64,000 nucleotides of DNA from Comamonadaceae bacterium (GTDB taxonomy: Bacteria > Pseudomonadota > Gammaproteobacteria > Burkholderiales > Burkholderiaceae_C). The notes below the pieces were generated by a model. It was given only the letters and a program-made list of their open reading frames with translations. It searched no databases and was not told the DNA's origin. Where the stretch lies: positions 186,001 through 250,000 of the forward strand of contig JAIYAR010000014.1 in NCBI GenBank assembly GCA_027488985.1, given 5' to 3'. The position numbers were made by a program, and so were the translations under genes. Shown piece by piece: positions 37,072-44,820 of this stretch; position 1 is the first letter of the stretch, and each line of letters opens with the position of its first letter.

Positions 37072-37605
37072 ATGATCCATATGACCGCCTTTCACTCCAG
37101 CAGCGTCTTCCGGACTTGGCTTGTTGTTTCCGGACTGTGGGCGGGACTCCTGACCGGTGCTTATGCGCAGGCTCCCGGAAGCGGGCTGGCACCAGGTGAT
37201 GCCTTTGCCGTGACTGCCAGCTACGCCAACGGCCAGCGGTTCAGCAACCGGACCACGGAAGGTACGGTGACCGTGGCTTTTTTCTGGAACAGCAACTGCG
37301 CCGTCTGCCGCGACAGCCTGCCTGAGCTGCGCGCCAACCTCGCGGGCTGGAAAACCAAGCCCTTCAGCCTGCTGCTCGTCAATCTGGACCGCAAGGCCGA
37401 TGACTGGCTTGCCTACGAAAAGTTGGTGGGGCAAACCCAAATGAATGCCAAAGGCTTGCTCTCGGTGCGCATGGAGGGTGAATTGCCCACTGGTGTGCGG
37501 CTGCCACTGACTTTGCTGATCGACAGCAAGGGCAAGGTGCTCAAGCGCTTTGAAGGCCGACTCGCCCCTGAGGTGTGGGACGGTGTGGCCGACCTGCTGC
37601 CCTGA
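37072..37605 (+). CDS. TlpA/thioredoxin-like exported protein
   Basis: A 177-residue protein with a signal peptide (cleavage probably after AYA, residue 32 or so) and a thioredoxin-like fold. The active-site pair reads FFWNSNCAVCRDSLPEL (CxxC = CAVC), and the cis-Pro region is VRLPLTLLID. It probably reduces or oxidises disulfides in the periplasm. ATGs at 37072 and 37081 are both possible. The CDP-alcohol transferase gene follows six bases later. Confidence 0.88.
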   Translation: MIHMTAFHSSSVFRTWLVVSGLWAGLLTGAYAQAPGSGLAPGDAFAVTASYANGQRFSNRTTEGTVTVAFFWNSNCAVCRDSLPELRANLAGWKTKPFSLLLVNLDRKADDWLAYEKLVGQTQMNAKGLLSVRMEGELPTGVRLPLTLLIDSKGKVLKRFEGRLAPEVWDGVADLLP

Positions 37606-37611
37606 CCCGCC

Positions 37612-38217
37612 ATGCTGGACCGTTTCGCCACGCCGCTCTTGCGTCCGCCCCTGCAAGCCATCGCCCGCTTGCTGGTACGCGCAGGCATTGGCGCCAACGC
37701 GGTAACCCTGGCGGGCTTTGCCGTCGGCATGCTCGCTGCAATTTTGGTAGCTACTGGCGCATACTCCATGGGCGCTATCGCCCTTTTGGCCTCCAGATTG
37801 CTGGACGGCTTGGATGGCGCTGTGGCGCGTGAAACGCAACCCACAGACGCAGGCGGCTTCCTCGACATCTCGCTCGACTTTGTGTTCTACGCCAGCATCC
37901 CGCTGGCCTTTGCAGTGGCCAATCCGGTGGACCACGCTTTGCCCGCAGCGGCGCTTCTTGCCGCGTTCATCGGCACTGGCAGCAGCTTTCTGGCGTTCGC
38001 CGCCCTGGCCGCCAAACGTGGCATGGACAACCTGGCCTACCCCGACAAGTCGTTTTACTTTCTAGGCGGGCTCACCGAAGCCACCGAAACATTGGCCTTT
38101 TTTGTGGCCATGTGCCTGTGGCCTGCGCATTTCGATGTGCTGGCCTACACCTTCGCGGTTCTTTGTGCCATCACGACCGCCACCCGCATCTGGTGGGGTT
38201 GGCGTGCTTTTTCTTGA
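37612..38217 (+). CDS. CDP-alcohol phosphatidyltransferase, YnjF-like
   Basis: A 201-residue inner-membrane enzyme. The catalytic motif is visible as DGLDGAVARETQ followed by GGFLDISLD (D-x2-DG-x2-AR-x8-G-x3-D-x3-D), so it should join a CDP-linked alcohol to another alcohol. Around it are about six hydrophobic helices. E. coli ynjF lies in the same gene order with ynjBCD, which supports the name-like comparison. The second membrane helix is encoded by a copy of the interspersed element. Confidence 0.88.
   Translation: MLDRFATPLLRPPLQAIARLLVRAGIGANAVTLAGFAVGMLAAILVATGAYSMGAIALLASRLLDGLDGAVARETQPTDAGGFLDISLDFVFYASIPLAFAVANPVDHALPAAALLAAFIGTGSSFLAFAALAAKRGMDNLAYPDKSFYFLGGLTEATETLAFFVAMCLWPAHFDVLAYTFAVLCAITTATRIWWGWRAFS
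37738..37797 (+). repeat. Copy of the interspersed element, inside the ynjF-like gene
   Basis: gcaattttggtagctactgg followed by cgcatactccatgggcgctat and cgcccttttggc. It is read as L-V-A-T-G-A-Y-S-M-G-A-I-A, residues 45-57, in the same frame as the other genic copies, and forms part of a membrane helix just ahead of the catalytic motif. Confidence 0.6.
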
Positions 38218-38227
38218 AAGGGCAGGC

Positions 38228-40411
38228 ATGAAAGCCTCCAAATTACTGGTGCTGGCCATCGCGGCCTTTGCCATTGCCGCGTTTGTGATGTTGGATCTGG
38301 GACGCTTCTTGAGCTTGGATGCCTTGCGCCGGAGTCAGGACGCGTTGGCCGCGCAGTACGCCGCCAATCCCTGGGCCTTGCGGGCTGCCTATTTCGCCAT
38401 CTATGTGGTGGTGGCATCACTCTCGCTACCGGGTGCGGTCATTCTCACGCTGGCCGGCGGCGGCGTGTTCGGACTGGGCTGGGGGCTGTTACTGGTGTCG
38501 TTTGCGTCCAGCATCGGGGCCACGGTGTCGTTCCTGGCAGCGCGCTTTGTGCTGCGCGATGTGGTGCAGGCCCGCTTCGGCGCGCGGCTGGCGGACATCA
38601 ATCAGGGCGTGGTGCGGGACGGCGCGCTCTACCTGTTCAGCCTGCGGCTGATTCCGGTAGTGCCGTTTTTTGTCATCAACCTCGCCATGGGCCTGACCAC
38701 CATGCGCACCCGCACCTTTTACTGGGTAAGTCAACTCGGCATGCTGGCCGGCACGGCGGTGTACGTGAACGCAGGCACCCGGCTGGCAGAGCTGCAGTCG
38801 CTCAAGGACATTGCCAGCCCCCAGCTGCTGGGCGCGTTTGTGCTGCTCGGTGTGTTTCCTCTCGTTGCAAAGGCGCTTATGAACTTCATTCAACAACGCA
38901 AGGTCTACGCACGCTGGAACGCGGCGCGCCCGCAAACCTTTGACCGCAACCTCATCGTCATCGGTGGTGGTGCGGGCGGGCTGGTGTCGGCCTACATCGC
39001 CGCTGCGGTCAAAGCCAAGGTCACGCTGGTGGAGGCCCACAAAATGGGCGGCGATTGCCTCAACTACGGCTGCGTGCCCAGCAAAGCGCTGATCAAAAGC
39101 GCCAAGCTGGCCCACCAGATGCAGCACGCAGACCGCTATGGTTTGCATAGCACCCCGCGCACATCCAACGGGCGCCAGAACCTGTTTTCATTCAAAGCAG
39201 TGATGCAGCGCATCCATGACGTGATTGCCGCCATAGAGCCGCATGACAGCGTGGAGCGCTATACCGGCCTGGGTGTGGAGGTGTTGCAGGGCTACGCCAA
39301 GATCATCAACCCGTGGACGGTGGAGATTGCCCTCAACGACGGGGGCAAGCAAACATTGACTACCCGCAGCATCGTCATCGCCGCAGGCGCGCGCCCCTTC
39401 GTCCCGCCCCTGCCGGGTCTGGACGAGGTGGGCTATGTGACCAGCGACACGCTGTGGGACGAATTCGCCAAGCTGGACGAAGTGCCACGGCGTCTGGTGG
39501 TGCTGGGCGGCGGGCCGATTGGTTGTGAACTGGCGCAAAGCTTTGCACGCCTGGGCTCTGCCGTGACCCAGGTGGAAATGGCACCGCGCATCATGGCGAG
39601 GGAAGACGTGGAAGTGTCTGAGCTGGCCGCCAACGCCCTGCGCGCCGATGGCGTGGACCTGCTGACCAGCCACAAGGCCCTGCGCTGCGAGATGGTGGAT
39701 GGCGAAAAAGTGCTGGTGGTGGAACACGCTGGCGTAGAAAAGCGCATTGCATTCGACCAACTGCTGTGCGCCGTGGGCCGCACTGCGCGCCTCAGCGGCT
39801 ACGGTTTGGAAGAGCTGGGCATCCCCACCCACAAGACGGTGCAAACCAACGAATACCTGCAGACCATTTACCCCAACATTTTTGCGGCGGGCGATGTGGC
39901 CGGGCCTTACCAGTTCACCCACACTGCCGCGCATCAGGCCTGGTATGCAGCGGTGAACGCGCTGTTCGGGGACTTTAAGAAATTCAAGGCCGACTACTCG
40001 GTCATCCCTTGGGCCACCTTCATTGACCCCGAGGTGGCACGCGTAGGCTTGAACGAGCAAGACGCCAAAGAGCAAGGCATTGCCTATGAAGTGACCAAGT
40101 ACAGCATCGACGACCTGGACCGCGCGATTGCGGACAGCGAGGCCCACGGCTTTGTGAAAGTGCTGACCGTGCCGGGCAAAGACAAGATTCTGGGCGTAAC
40201 CATCGTCGGAACCCACGCGGGCGACCTGCTGGCCGAGTACGTGCTGGCCATGAAACACGGGCTGGGCCTGAACAAGATTCTGGGCACCATCCACACCTAC
40301 CCCACACTGGCCGAAGCCAACAAATACGCCGCTGGCGAATGGAAGCGTGCGCACCAGCCCCACAAGCTCTTGGAGTGGGTACGCAAGTTCCACGACTGGA
40401 AGCGCGGCTGA
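38228..40411 (+). CDS. Fusion: TVP38/DedA-type membrane domain + pyridine-nucleotide-disulfide oxidoreductase
   Basis: A 727-residue fusion. Residues 1-235 carry five or six membrane helices and the SNARE-associated/TVP38 pattern (VILTLAGGGVFGLGWGLLL, then LFSLRLIPVVPFFVINLAMG). Residues 240-727 form a flavoprotein of the mercuric/dihydrolipoamide reductase group: FAD motif IVIGGGAGGLVSA, redox pair GGDCLNYGCVPSKAL, second dinucleotide motif VVLGGGPIGCELA, and FAAGDVAG. A C-terminal dimer interface is present with HTYPTLAEA in place of the H-P-H region. The start at 38228 follows the previous gene by 10 bases. Confidence 0.92.
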   Translation: MKASKLLVLAIAAFAIAAFVMLDLGRFLSLDALRRSQDALAAQYAANPWALRAAYFAIYVVVASLSLPGAVILTLAGGGVFGLGWGLLLVSFASSIGATVSFLAARFVLRDVVQARFGARLADINQGVVRDGALYLFSLRLIPVVPFFVINLAMGLTTMRTRTFYWVSQLGMLAGTAVYVNAGTRLAELQSLKDIASPQLLGAFVLLGVFPLVAKALMNFIQQRKVYARWNAARPQTFDRNLIVIGGGAGGLVSAYIAAAVKAKVTLVEAHKMGGDCLNYGCVPSKALIKSAKLAHQMQHADRYGLHSTPRTSNGRQNLFSFKAVMQRIHDVIAAIEPHDSVERYTGLGVEVLQGYAKIINPWTVEIALNDGGKQTLTTRSIVIAAGARPFVPPLPGLDEVGYVTSDTLWDEFAKLDEVPRRLVVLGGGPIGCELAQSFARLGSAVTQVEMAPRIMAREDVEVSELAANALRADGVDLLTSHKALRCEMVDGEKVLVVEHAGVEKRIAFDQLLCAVGRTARLSGYGLEELGIPTHKTVQTNEYLQTIYPNIFAAGDVAGPYQFTHTAAHQAWYAAVNALFGDFKKFKADYSVIPWATFIDPEVARVGLNEQDAKEQGIAYEVTKYSIDDLDRAIADSEAHGFVKVLTVPGKDKILGVTIVGTHAGDLLAEYVLAMKHGLGLNKILGTIHTYPTLAEANKYAAGEWKRAHQPHKLLEWVRKFHDWKRG

Positions 40412-40421
40412 ATTGGGGTCT

Positions 40422-42734
40422 ATGCAAGCGCCTGCCACACCCATCGTTAGAGACATTGTGTTGGTGGGTGGCGGCCACAGTCATGTGGTGGCGCTGCGCT
40501 ACTTCGCCATGCACCCACTGCCCGGCGTGCGCATTACCCTGATTTGCACGGATGCGCACACGCCCTACTCAGGCATGTTGCCCGGCTATGTAGCAGGGCA
40601 CTACGGCTATGACGATGTGCACATCGACCTGTGCCGCCTGTGCACGGCCACCGGTGCGCGGTTTATCCAGGCCGAAGTGATGGGTTTGGATCGCGAGACG
40701 CGCACGGTGCAACTGCGCGGCCGGCCGGACATCGATTACGACGTGGTCTCCATCAACACCGGCTCCACGCCGCAGATGCGCACATCGGGCGCCACTGAAT
40801 ACGCGGTGCCGGTCAAACCCATCACCGGCTTCAACCAGCGCTGGCTGCACTTGCTCGACAAGGTGGCGCACGCTACGCGGCCGCTGACGATAGCCATCGT
40901 GGGCGGTGGGGCGGGCGGTGTGGAGTTGTGCCTGGCGATGCAGTACCGGCTGAGCGCCGAGACACAAGCCGCCAGGCGCGCGGACTTGGCGCCAAAATTC
41001 CACTTGTTTACATCGGACGGCTTGCTGCCCACCCACAACGCGGGTGTACAGAGGCGCTTTACCCAAGTGCTGGCCGAACGCGGCGTGCAGATGCACTTGC
41101 AAACGCCTGTGGCGGAAGTTCAGTCGGGCCGGCTGCGCAGCGCGCAAGGCGAATGGTTTGACGCCGACGAGGTGCTTTGGGTCACCCAAGCCGGTGGCGG
41201 CACCTGGCTGCAGGGCACCGGCTTGGCCCTGACAGACAACCGCTGCATACGCTTGTACGACACGCTGCAAAGCATCACCGACCCGCGTGTATTTGCTGCG
41301 GGTGATGTGGCCGCCATGGAAAACTTTGCGTTGGAAAAGGCAGGTGTGTTCGCCGTGCGCATGGGCATGCCGCTGGCCATCAACCTGCAGCGCGCAGTGC
41401 AAGGCCAGCCCCTGCAACCCTACCGCCCGCAGCGCCACTGGCTGGCCCTGATCAGCACCGGTGACAAGTTTGCCGTGGCATCGCGCGGCGCGCTCGGGTT
41501 TGCCGGTGCCTGGGTGTGGCGCTGGAAGGACTCGATAGACCGCCGCTTTATGCAGCGCTTCAGCGTGCAGGGTGTAGATGGGTTGGCGGGCCTCTCTGGC
41601 ATGGCTCCAACCACTTCATCCAACGCATTCATTCAGCTTAACGCTGATGAAGCCCAACAGGCCCAAGCCGCAGTCGCCATGCGCTGCGGAGGCTGTGGTG
41701 CCAAGGTGGGGGCCAGTGTGCTCTCCCGCGCGCTGCAAAACCTGTGGGTGCAACCCAACCCCGATGTGCTGCTGGGCTTGGACAGCCCGGACGACGCTGC
41801 CGTCGTGCGCGTGCCAACCGGCAAAGCACTGGTGCACAGCGTGGACTTTTTCCGTGCCTTTGTAGACGACCCGTATGTGTCCGGCCGCATTGCCGCCAAC
41901 CATGCACTGGGCGACTTGTTTGCCATGGGCGCGCAGCCGCACACCGCGACCGCTATCGCCACCGTGCCCCCCGGCGTGGACCGGCAGGTGGAAGCCACCC
42001 TGCGCCAGATGATGCAGGGCGCGGTGGAGGTGCTGAACGCCGCAGGCTGCACGCTGATCGGCGGGCACAGCGGCGAAGGCGCGGAGCTGGCGCTGGGCTT
42101 TGCAGTGAATGGCTTGGTGGACGTGGACGACCAAGGCCAGATAAGTAGTGTGCTGCGCAAAGGCGGCATGCAAGCCGGCGATGTGCTGCTGCTGACCAAG
42201 CCGATTGGCACCGGCGCCCTGTTTGCCGCGCATGGTCGTGCAGCCGCCAAAGGCCGCTGGGTGCAAGCCGCCCTGCAAAGCATGGTGCAAAGCAACCAGG
42301 CCGCCGCGCAGTCCCTGCGCAGCTTTGGCGCCACTGCCTGTACCGACCTGACAGGCTTCGGCCTCATCGGCCACACGGTAGAAATGGCCCGCCCCAGTGG
42401 CGTGCAAGTCGTGCTGGATGCCGCCGCCCTGCCCCTGCTGGACGGCGCGTTGGAGTGTGTGCAGCAAGGCCTGCTGAGCTCCCTGCACAGCGCCAATGCG
42501 CGCCAACAGCACGTAGTGCAAAACGCCGCACAGGCCATGGGCCACCCACTCTGGCCGCTGCTGGTGGACCCCCAAACCGCCGGTGGACTCTTGGCGTCCG
42601 TGCCCGCCTCAGCAGCAGATGACTGCTTGCGCGCACTGCGAGCGCAGGGATACACAAAAGCCTGCGCCATTGGCCGTGTGCGTGCATTACCTGCCGACGA
42701 ACTGCCTGTCACCATCGAGGTGCGACCGCTATGA
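40422..42734 (+). CDS. selD: Fusion: FAD-dependent NADH dehydrogenase-like domain + selenide, water dikinase SelD
   Basis: A 770-residue fusion. The N-terminal 385 residues are an NDH-2-like flavoprotein (VLVGGGHSHVVAL, AIVGGGAGGVELC, VFAAGDVAAM). From about residue 425 comes SelD: RCGGCGAKVGASVL aligns with the catalytic Cys and Lys of E. coli SelD, then LGLDSPDDAAVV, DFFRAFVDDPY and GGHSGEGAELA. SelD makes selenophosphate from selenide and ATP for selenocysteine or 2-selenouridine. The catalytic position is Cys, not selenocysteine. No selA, selB or selU is in the window. It overlaps the next gene by four bases. Confidence 0.93.
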   Translation: MQAPATPIVRDIVLVGGGHSHVVALRYFAMHPLPGVRITLICTDAHTPYSGMLPGYVAGHYGYDDVHIDLCRLCTATGARFIQAEVMGLDRETRTVQLRGRPDIDYDVVSINTGSTPQMRTSGATEYAVPVKPITGFNQRWLHLLDKVAHATRPLTIAIVGGGAGGVELCLAMQYRLSAETQAARRADLAPKFHLFTSDGLLPTHNAGVQRRFTQVLAERGVQMHLQTPVAEVQSGRLRSAQGEWFDADEVLWVTQAGGGTWLQGTGLALTDNRCIRLYDTLQSITDPRVFAAGDVAAMENFALEKAGVFAVRMGMPLAINLQRAVQGQPLQPYRPQRHWLALISTGDKFAVASRGALGFAGAWVWRWKDSIDRRFMQRFSVQGVDGLAGLSGMAPTTSSNAFIQLNADEAQQAQAAVAMRCGGCGAKVGASVLSRALQNLWVQPNPDVLLGLDSPDDAAVVRVPTGKALVHSVDFFRAFVDDPYVSGRIAANHALGDLFAMGAQPHTATAIATVPPGVDRQVEATLRQMMQGAVEVLNAAGCTLIGGHSGEGAELALGFAVNGLVDVDDQGQISSVLRKGGMQAGDVLLLTKPIGTGALFAAHGRAAAKGRWVQAALQSMVQSNQAAAQSLRSFGATACTDLTGFGLIGHTVEMARPSGVQVVLDAAALPLLDGALECVQQGLLSSLHSANARQQHVVQNAAQAMGHPLWPLLVDPQTAGGLLASVPASAADDCLRALRAQGYTKACAIGRVRALPADELPVTIEVRPL

Positions 42735-43501
42735 AAAGAGTAGCTTCTCGCGCATATTCCATGGGCTTCAGAGCCACTTTTCTTGCTCTATCTGCGTCGC
42801 TCACCTTGTTCGTGGCATCGGCCCAACCCACAGGCGCAACGCCGCTCACACCGCTGGAAGCAAGCGGCCCCGGCACGCCACCCGCGCCGTGGCGGGCGGT
42901 GGGCTTGCCTGGAGGCAAGGTGCCGCTGATCGCACCCGACATCGTGCTGCAAGGCGCGGAGTCCGTGCTGCGCCTGCGCAGTGACAAAAGCTACAGCACC
43001 CTGAGCCACGCGCTGGCCGCCGGCACCCGCGAGAACCGCTTGCAATGGCAGTGGCGGCTGGACGAGGGACTGGCCAACGCAGACCTGCAGCGCAAGGAAG
43101 GAGACGACGTAGCGCTCAAGGTCTGCGCCATGTTCGATCTGCCTCTTGCCAACATCCCCTTCGTGGAGCGCAACCTGCTGCGCCTGGCACGCACGCTCAG
43201 CGGCGAGAACCTGCCTGGTGCCACGCTGTGCTACGTCTGGGACCGCCTGTTGGCGCCGGGCATGGTGGTGAACAACGTGTACAGCAAACGCCTGCGCTTT
43301 ATCGTGCTCGACCAAGGCCCGGCGCGGCCCGGAACCTGGGTCAGCCATGGACGCGACCTGGATGCCGACTTTCTGCGGGCCTTCGGTGAGGAGGCGACGA
43401 CCGTGCCGCCTCTGCTGGCAGTTGTGGTCGGGGCAGACAGCGACAACACCGGTGGCAGTAGTCTGGCCTTCATCAAAGGACTTTCTCTTGTGAAACCCTA
43501 G
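42731..43501 (+). CDS. Exported DUF3047-like protein
   Basis: A 256-residue protein with a signal peptide and the DUF3047 pattern (WQWRLDEGLANADLQRKEGDD, then VCAMFD and LCYVWDRLLAPG). The function is unknown; the protein is periplasmic. The first codon overlaps the selD stop (ATGA). The first 17 or so residues come from a copy of the interspersed repeat; an ATG at 42761 (MGFRATFLALSASL) is a credible alternative start and would give a cleaner signal peptide. Confidence 0.82.
   Translation: MKRVASRAYSMGFRATFLALSASLTLFVASAQPTGATPLTPLEASGPGTPPAPWRAVGLPGGKVPLIAPDIVLQGAESVLRLRSDKSYSTLSHALAAGTRENRLQWQWRLDEGLANADLQRKEGDDVALKVCAMFDLPLANIPFVERNLLRLARTLSGENLPGATLCYVWDRLLAPGMVVNNVYSKRLRFIVLDQGPARPGTWVSHGRDLDADFLRAFGEEATTVPPLLAVVVGADSDNTGGSSLAFIKGLSLVKP
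42737..42788 (+). repeat. Copy of the interspersed element at the start of the DUF3047 gene
   Basis: agtagcttctcgcgcatatt and then ccatgggcttcagagccacttttcttgct match the intergenic copies closely over about 45 bases. In frame it gives V-A-S-R-A-Y-S-M-G-F-R-A, the residues before the signal-peptide core. Confidence 0.8.
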
Positions 43502-43533
43502 CCGGAGTAGCGACCTGAGGCAGGGAAAACGCT

Positions 43534-43592
43534 ATGCTTTCCATAGCTGCTCGCGCATATACGGCGAGCGCTGGAGGCTGATTTATTTGTCA
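43534..43592 (+). repeat. Intergenic copy of the interspersed element
   Basis: ccatagctgctcgcgcatat and then acggcgagcgctggaggctgattt. The arms gctcg / cgagc are both kept. It separates the DUF3047 gene and the following NDH-like gene and contains a TTG that could be read as an upstream start. Confidence 0.82.
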
Positions 43593-43622
43593 AACTCTCC
43601 CCAATCGTGGAACAATAGCGGC

Positions 43623-44750
43623 ATGAAAGCTCTGGCTGCGCATATCAAGCAGGATGTGGACTCCGCCCACGCGGCAGACGCGCGCGGCTACCAGCCCCGC
43701 CAGCTGGTGTTGCTGGGTGGCGGCATGGCCAATCTGCAAGTGCTCTCGGCACTGGCGGCCAAGCCGCTGCCGGAGATGCGCATCATTCTGGTGGCCCCCT
43801 TTCCCCGCACCATTTACCCCGGCATGCTGCCCGGCTTTGTGGCCGGCCGTTACACCCAGGACGAATGCGCCATTCCGCTGGAGCCGCTGGTGCGGCGCGC
43901 CGGCATCCGCTGGTTGCAGCGCAGCGTCAAATCGCTGGATGCAAAAAGCCAAACACTGCAACTCGATGACGGCAGCAGCCAGCATTACGACTGGTTGTCC
44001 ATCAACACCGGGCCGGTGCAAAACCGCGAGCAGATTGAACGCGACATTCCCGGCGCCCGCGAATTCGGCCTGTTTGCCCACCCGCTGGAGACTTTCTCCC
44101 TGCTCTGGCCCCGCGTCTGTGAGCTGGCCAGCAGCAAAGCGCTGCGAGTAACCGTCGTTGGCGACCATACAGCCGCCCTCGAATTGGCGCTGGCCGTGCG
44201 CCAACGCCTGCCCTCCAGTGCCGTGACCCTGGTGGTTAAACCCGGGGAAGGCGGCGTGGAACTGGATAGCCCGGTGCATGCCCGTCTAGTGGCCGCCATG
44301 AAGGCCCAGCGCATCACCGTATTACAAGACGTGGCCGTGGGCATGACGGCAGAGTCGGTGCACCTTGGGTGCGGCGCGCACCTGGCCTGCGATGTGCCCC
44401 TGATCGCGCTTGAGTCCCAGTCGCCCGGGTGGCTGGCCGACAGCGGGCTGGCCTTGAATGGCCAGGGTCAAGTCGCCATCGACGCCTACCAGCGCAGCAC
44501 CAGCCACAGCCAAGTGTTCTCCGTGCATGACGAGAGCGAGGCCCTGGTCCACAACCTGCCGGCAGCCACTACGGGTGCCAGCCTGCATGCGGTGCGGGAT
44601 ACGTCCCACGCGCTGCACTTTTTGTTCGGTGGCAGCCAGCAAGCGGTTGCCAGCTGGGGCAGCTACAGCGCCACCGGCCGCACCCTGAACTGGCTCAAAG
44701 ACTGGACGGACCGCCGGCATGTGGCCCGTTACCTCCAAGTTACACCCTAA
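43623..44750 (+). CDS. NADH dehydrogenase-like protein with degenerate cofactor motifs
   Basis: A 375-residue paralogue of the N-terminal half of the SelD fusion. The first motif is kept in a changed form (LVLLGGGMANLQVL), and YPGMLPGFVAGRY matches YSGMLPGYVAGHY of the fusion. The second glycine motif is VVGDHTAALELA in place of GxGxxG, and the FAAGD motif is replaced by VFSVHDESEA. It may therefore bind FAD weakly or not at all, and probably not NADH. A TTG at 43587 is an alternative start inside the repeat. An upstream gap of 121 bases suggests weaker coupling. Confidence 0.85.
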   Translation: MKALAAHIKQDVDSAHAADARGYQPRQLVLLGGGMANLQVLSALAAKPLPEMRIILVAPFPRTIYPGMLPGFVAGRYTQDECAIPLEPLVRRAGIRWLQRSVKSLDAKSQTLQLDDGSSQHYDWLSINTGPVQNREQIERDIPGAREFGLFAHPLETFSLLWPRVCELASSKALRVTVVGDHTAALELALAVRQRLPSSAVTLVVKPGEGGVELDSPVHARLVAAMKAQRITVLQDVAVGMTAESVHLGCGAHLACDVPLIALESQSPGWLADSGLALNGQGQVAIDAYQRSTSHSQVFSVHDESEALVHNLPAATTGASLHAVRDTSHALHFLFGGSQQAVASWGSYSATGRTLNWLKDWTDRRHVARYLQVTP

Positions 44751-44820
44751 AGGCACATTCCGGGGAATGTTGCAGGGCTTGAAGTGGGTATAGTGGCTGT
44801 GACTCGGACCACACCAACCC

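Noticed and set aside
38228..40411. Mercury resistance (merA) assignment
   Set aside because: The redox pair is shared by all group I disulfide reductases; there is no metal-binding N-terminus, C-terminal Cys pair or mer operon gene.
39188..40456. A 422-codon reverse frame opposite the TVP38-oxidoreductase gene
   Set aside because: It is a shadow of a gene with clear FAD and redox motifs, is rich in His/Gln/Val as mirror frames are, and has no family resemblance.
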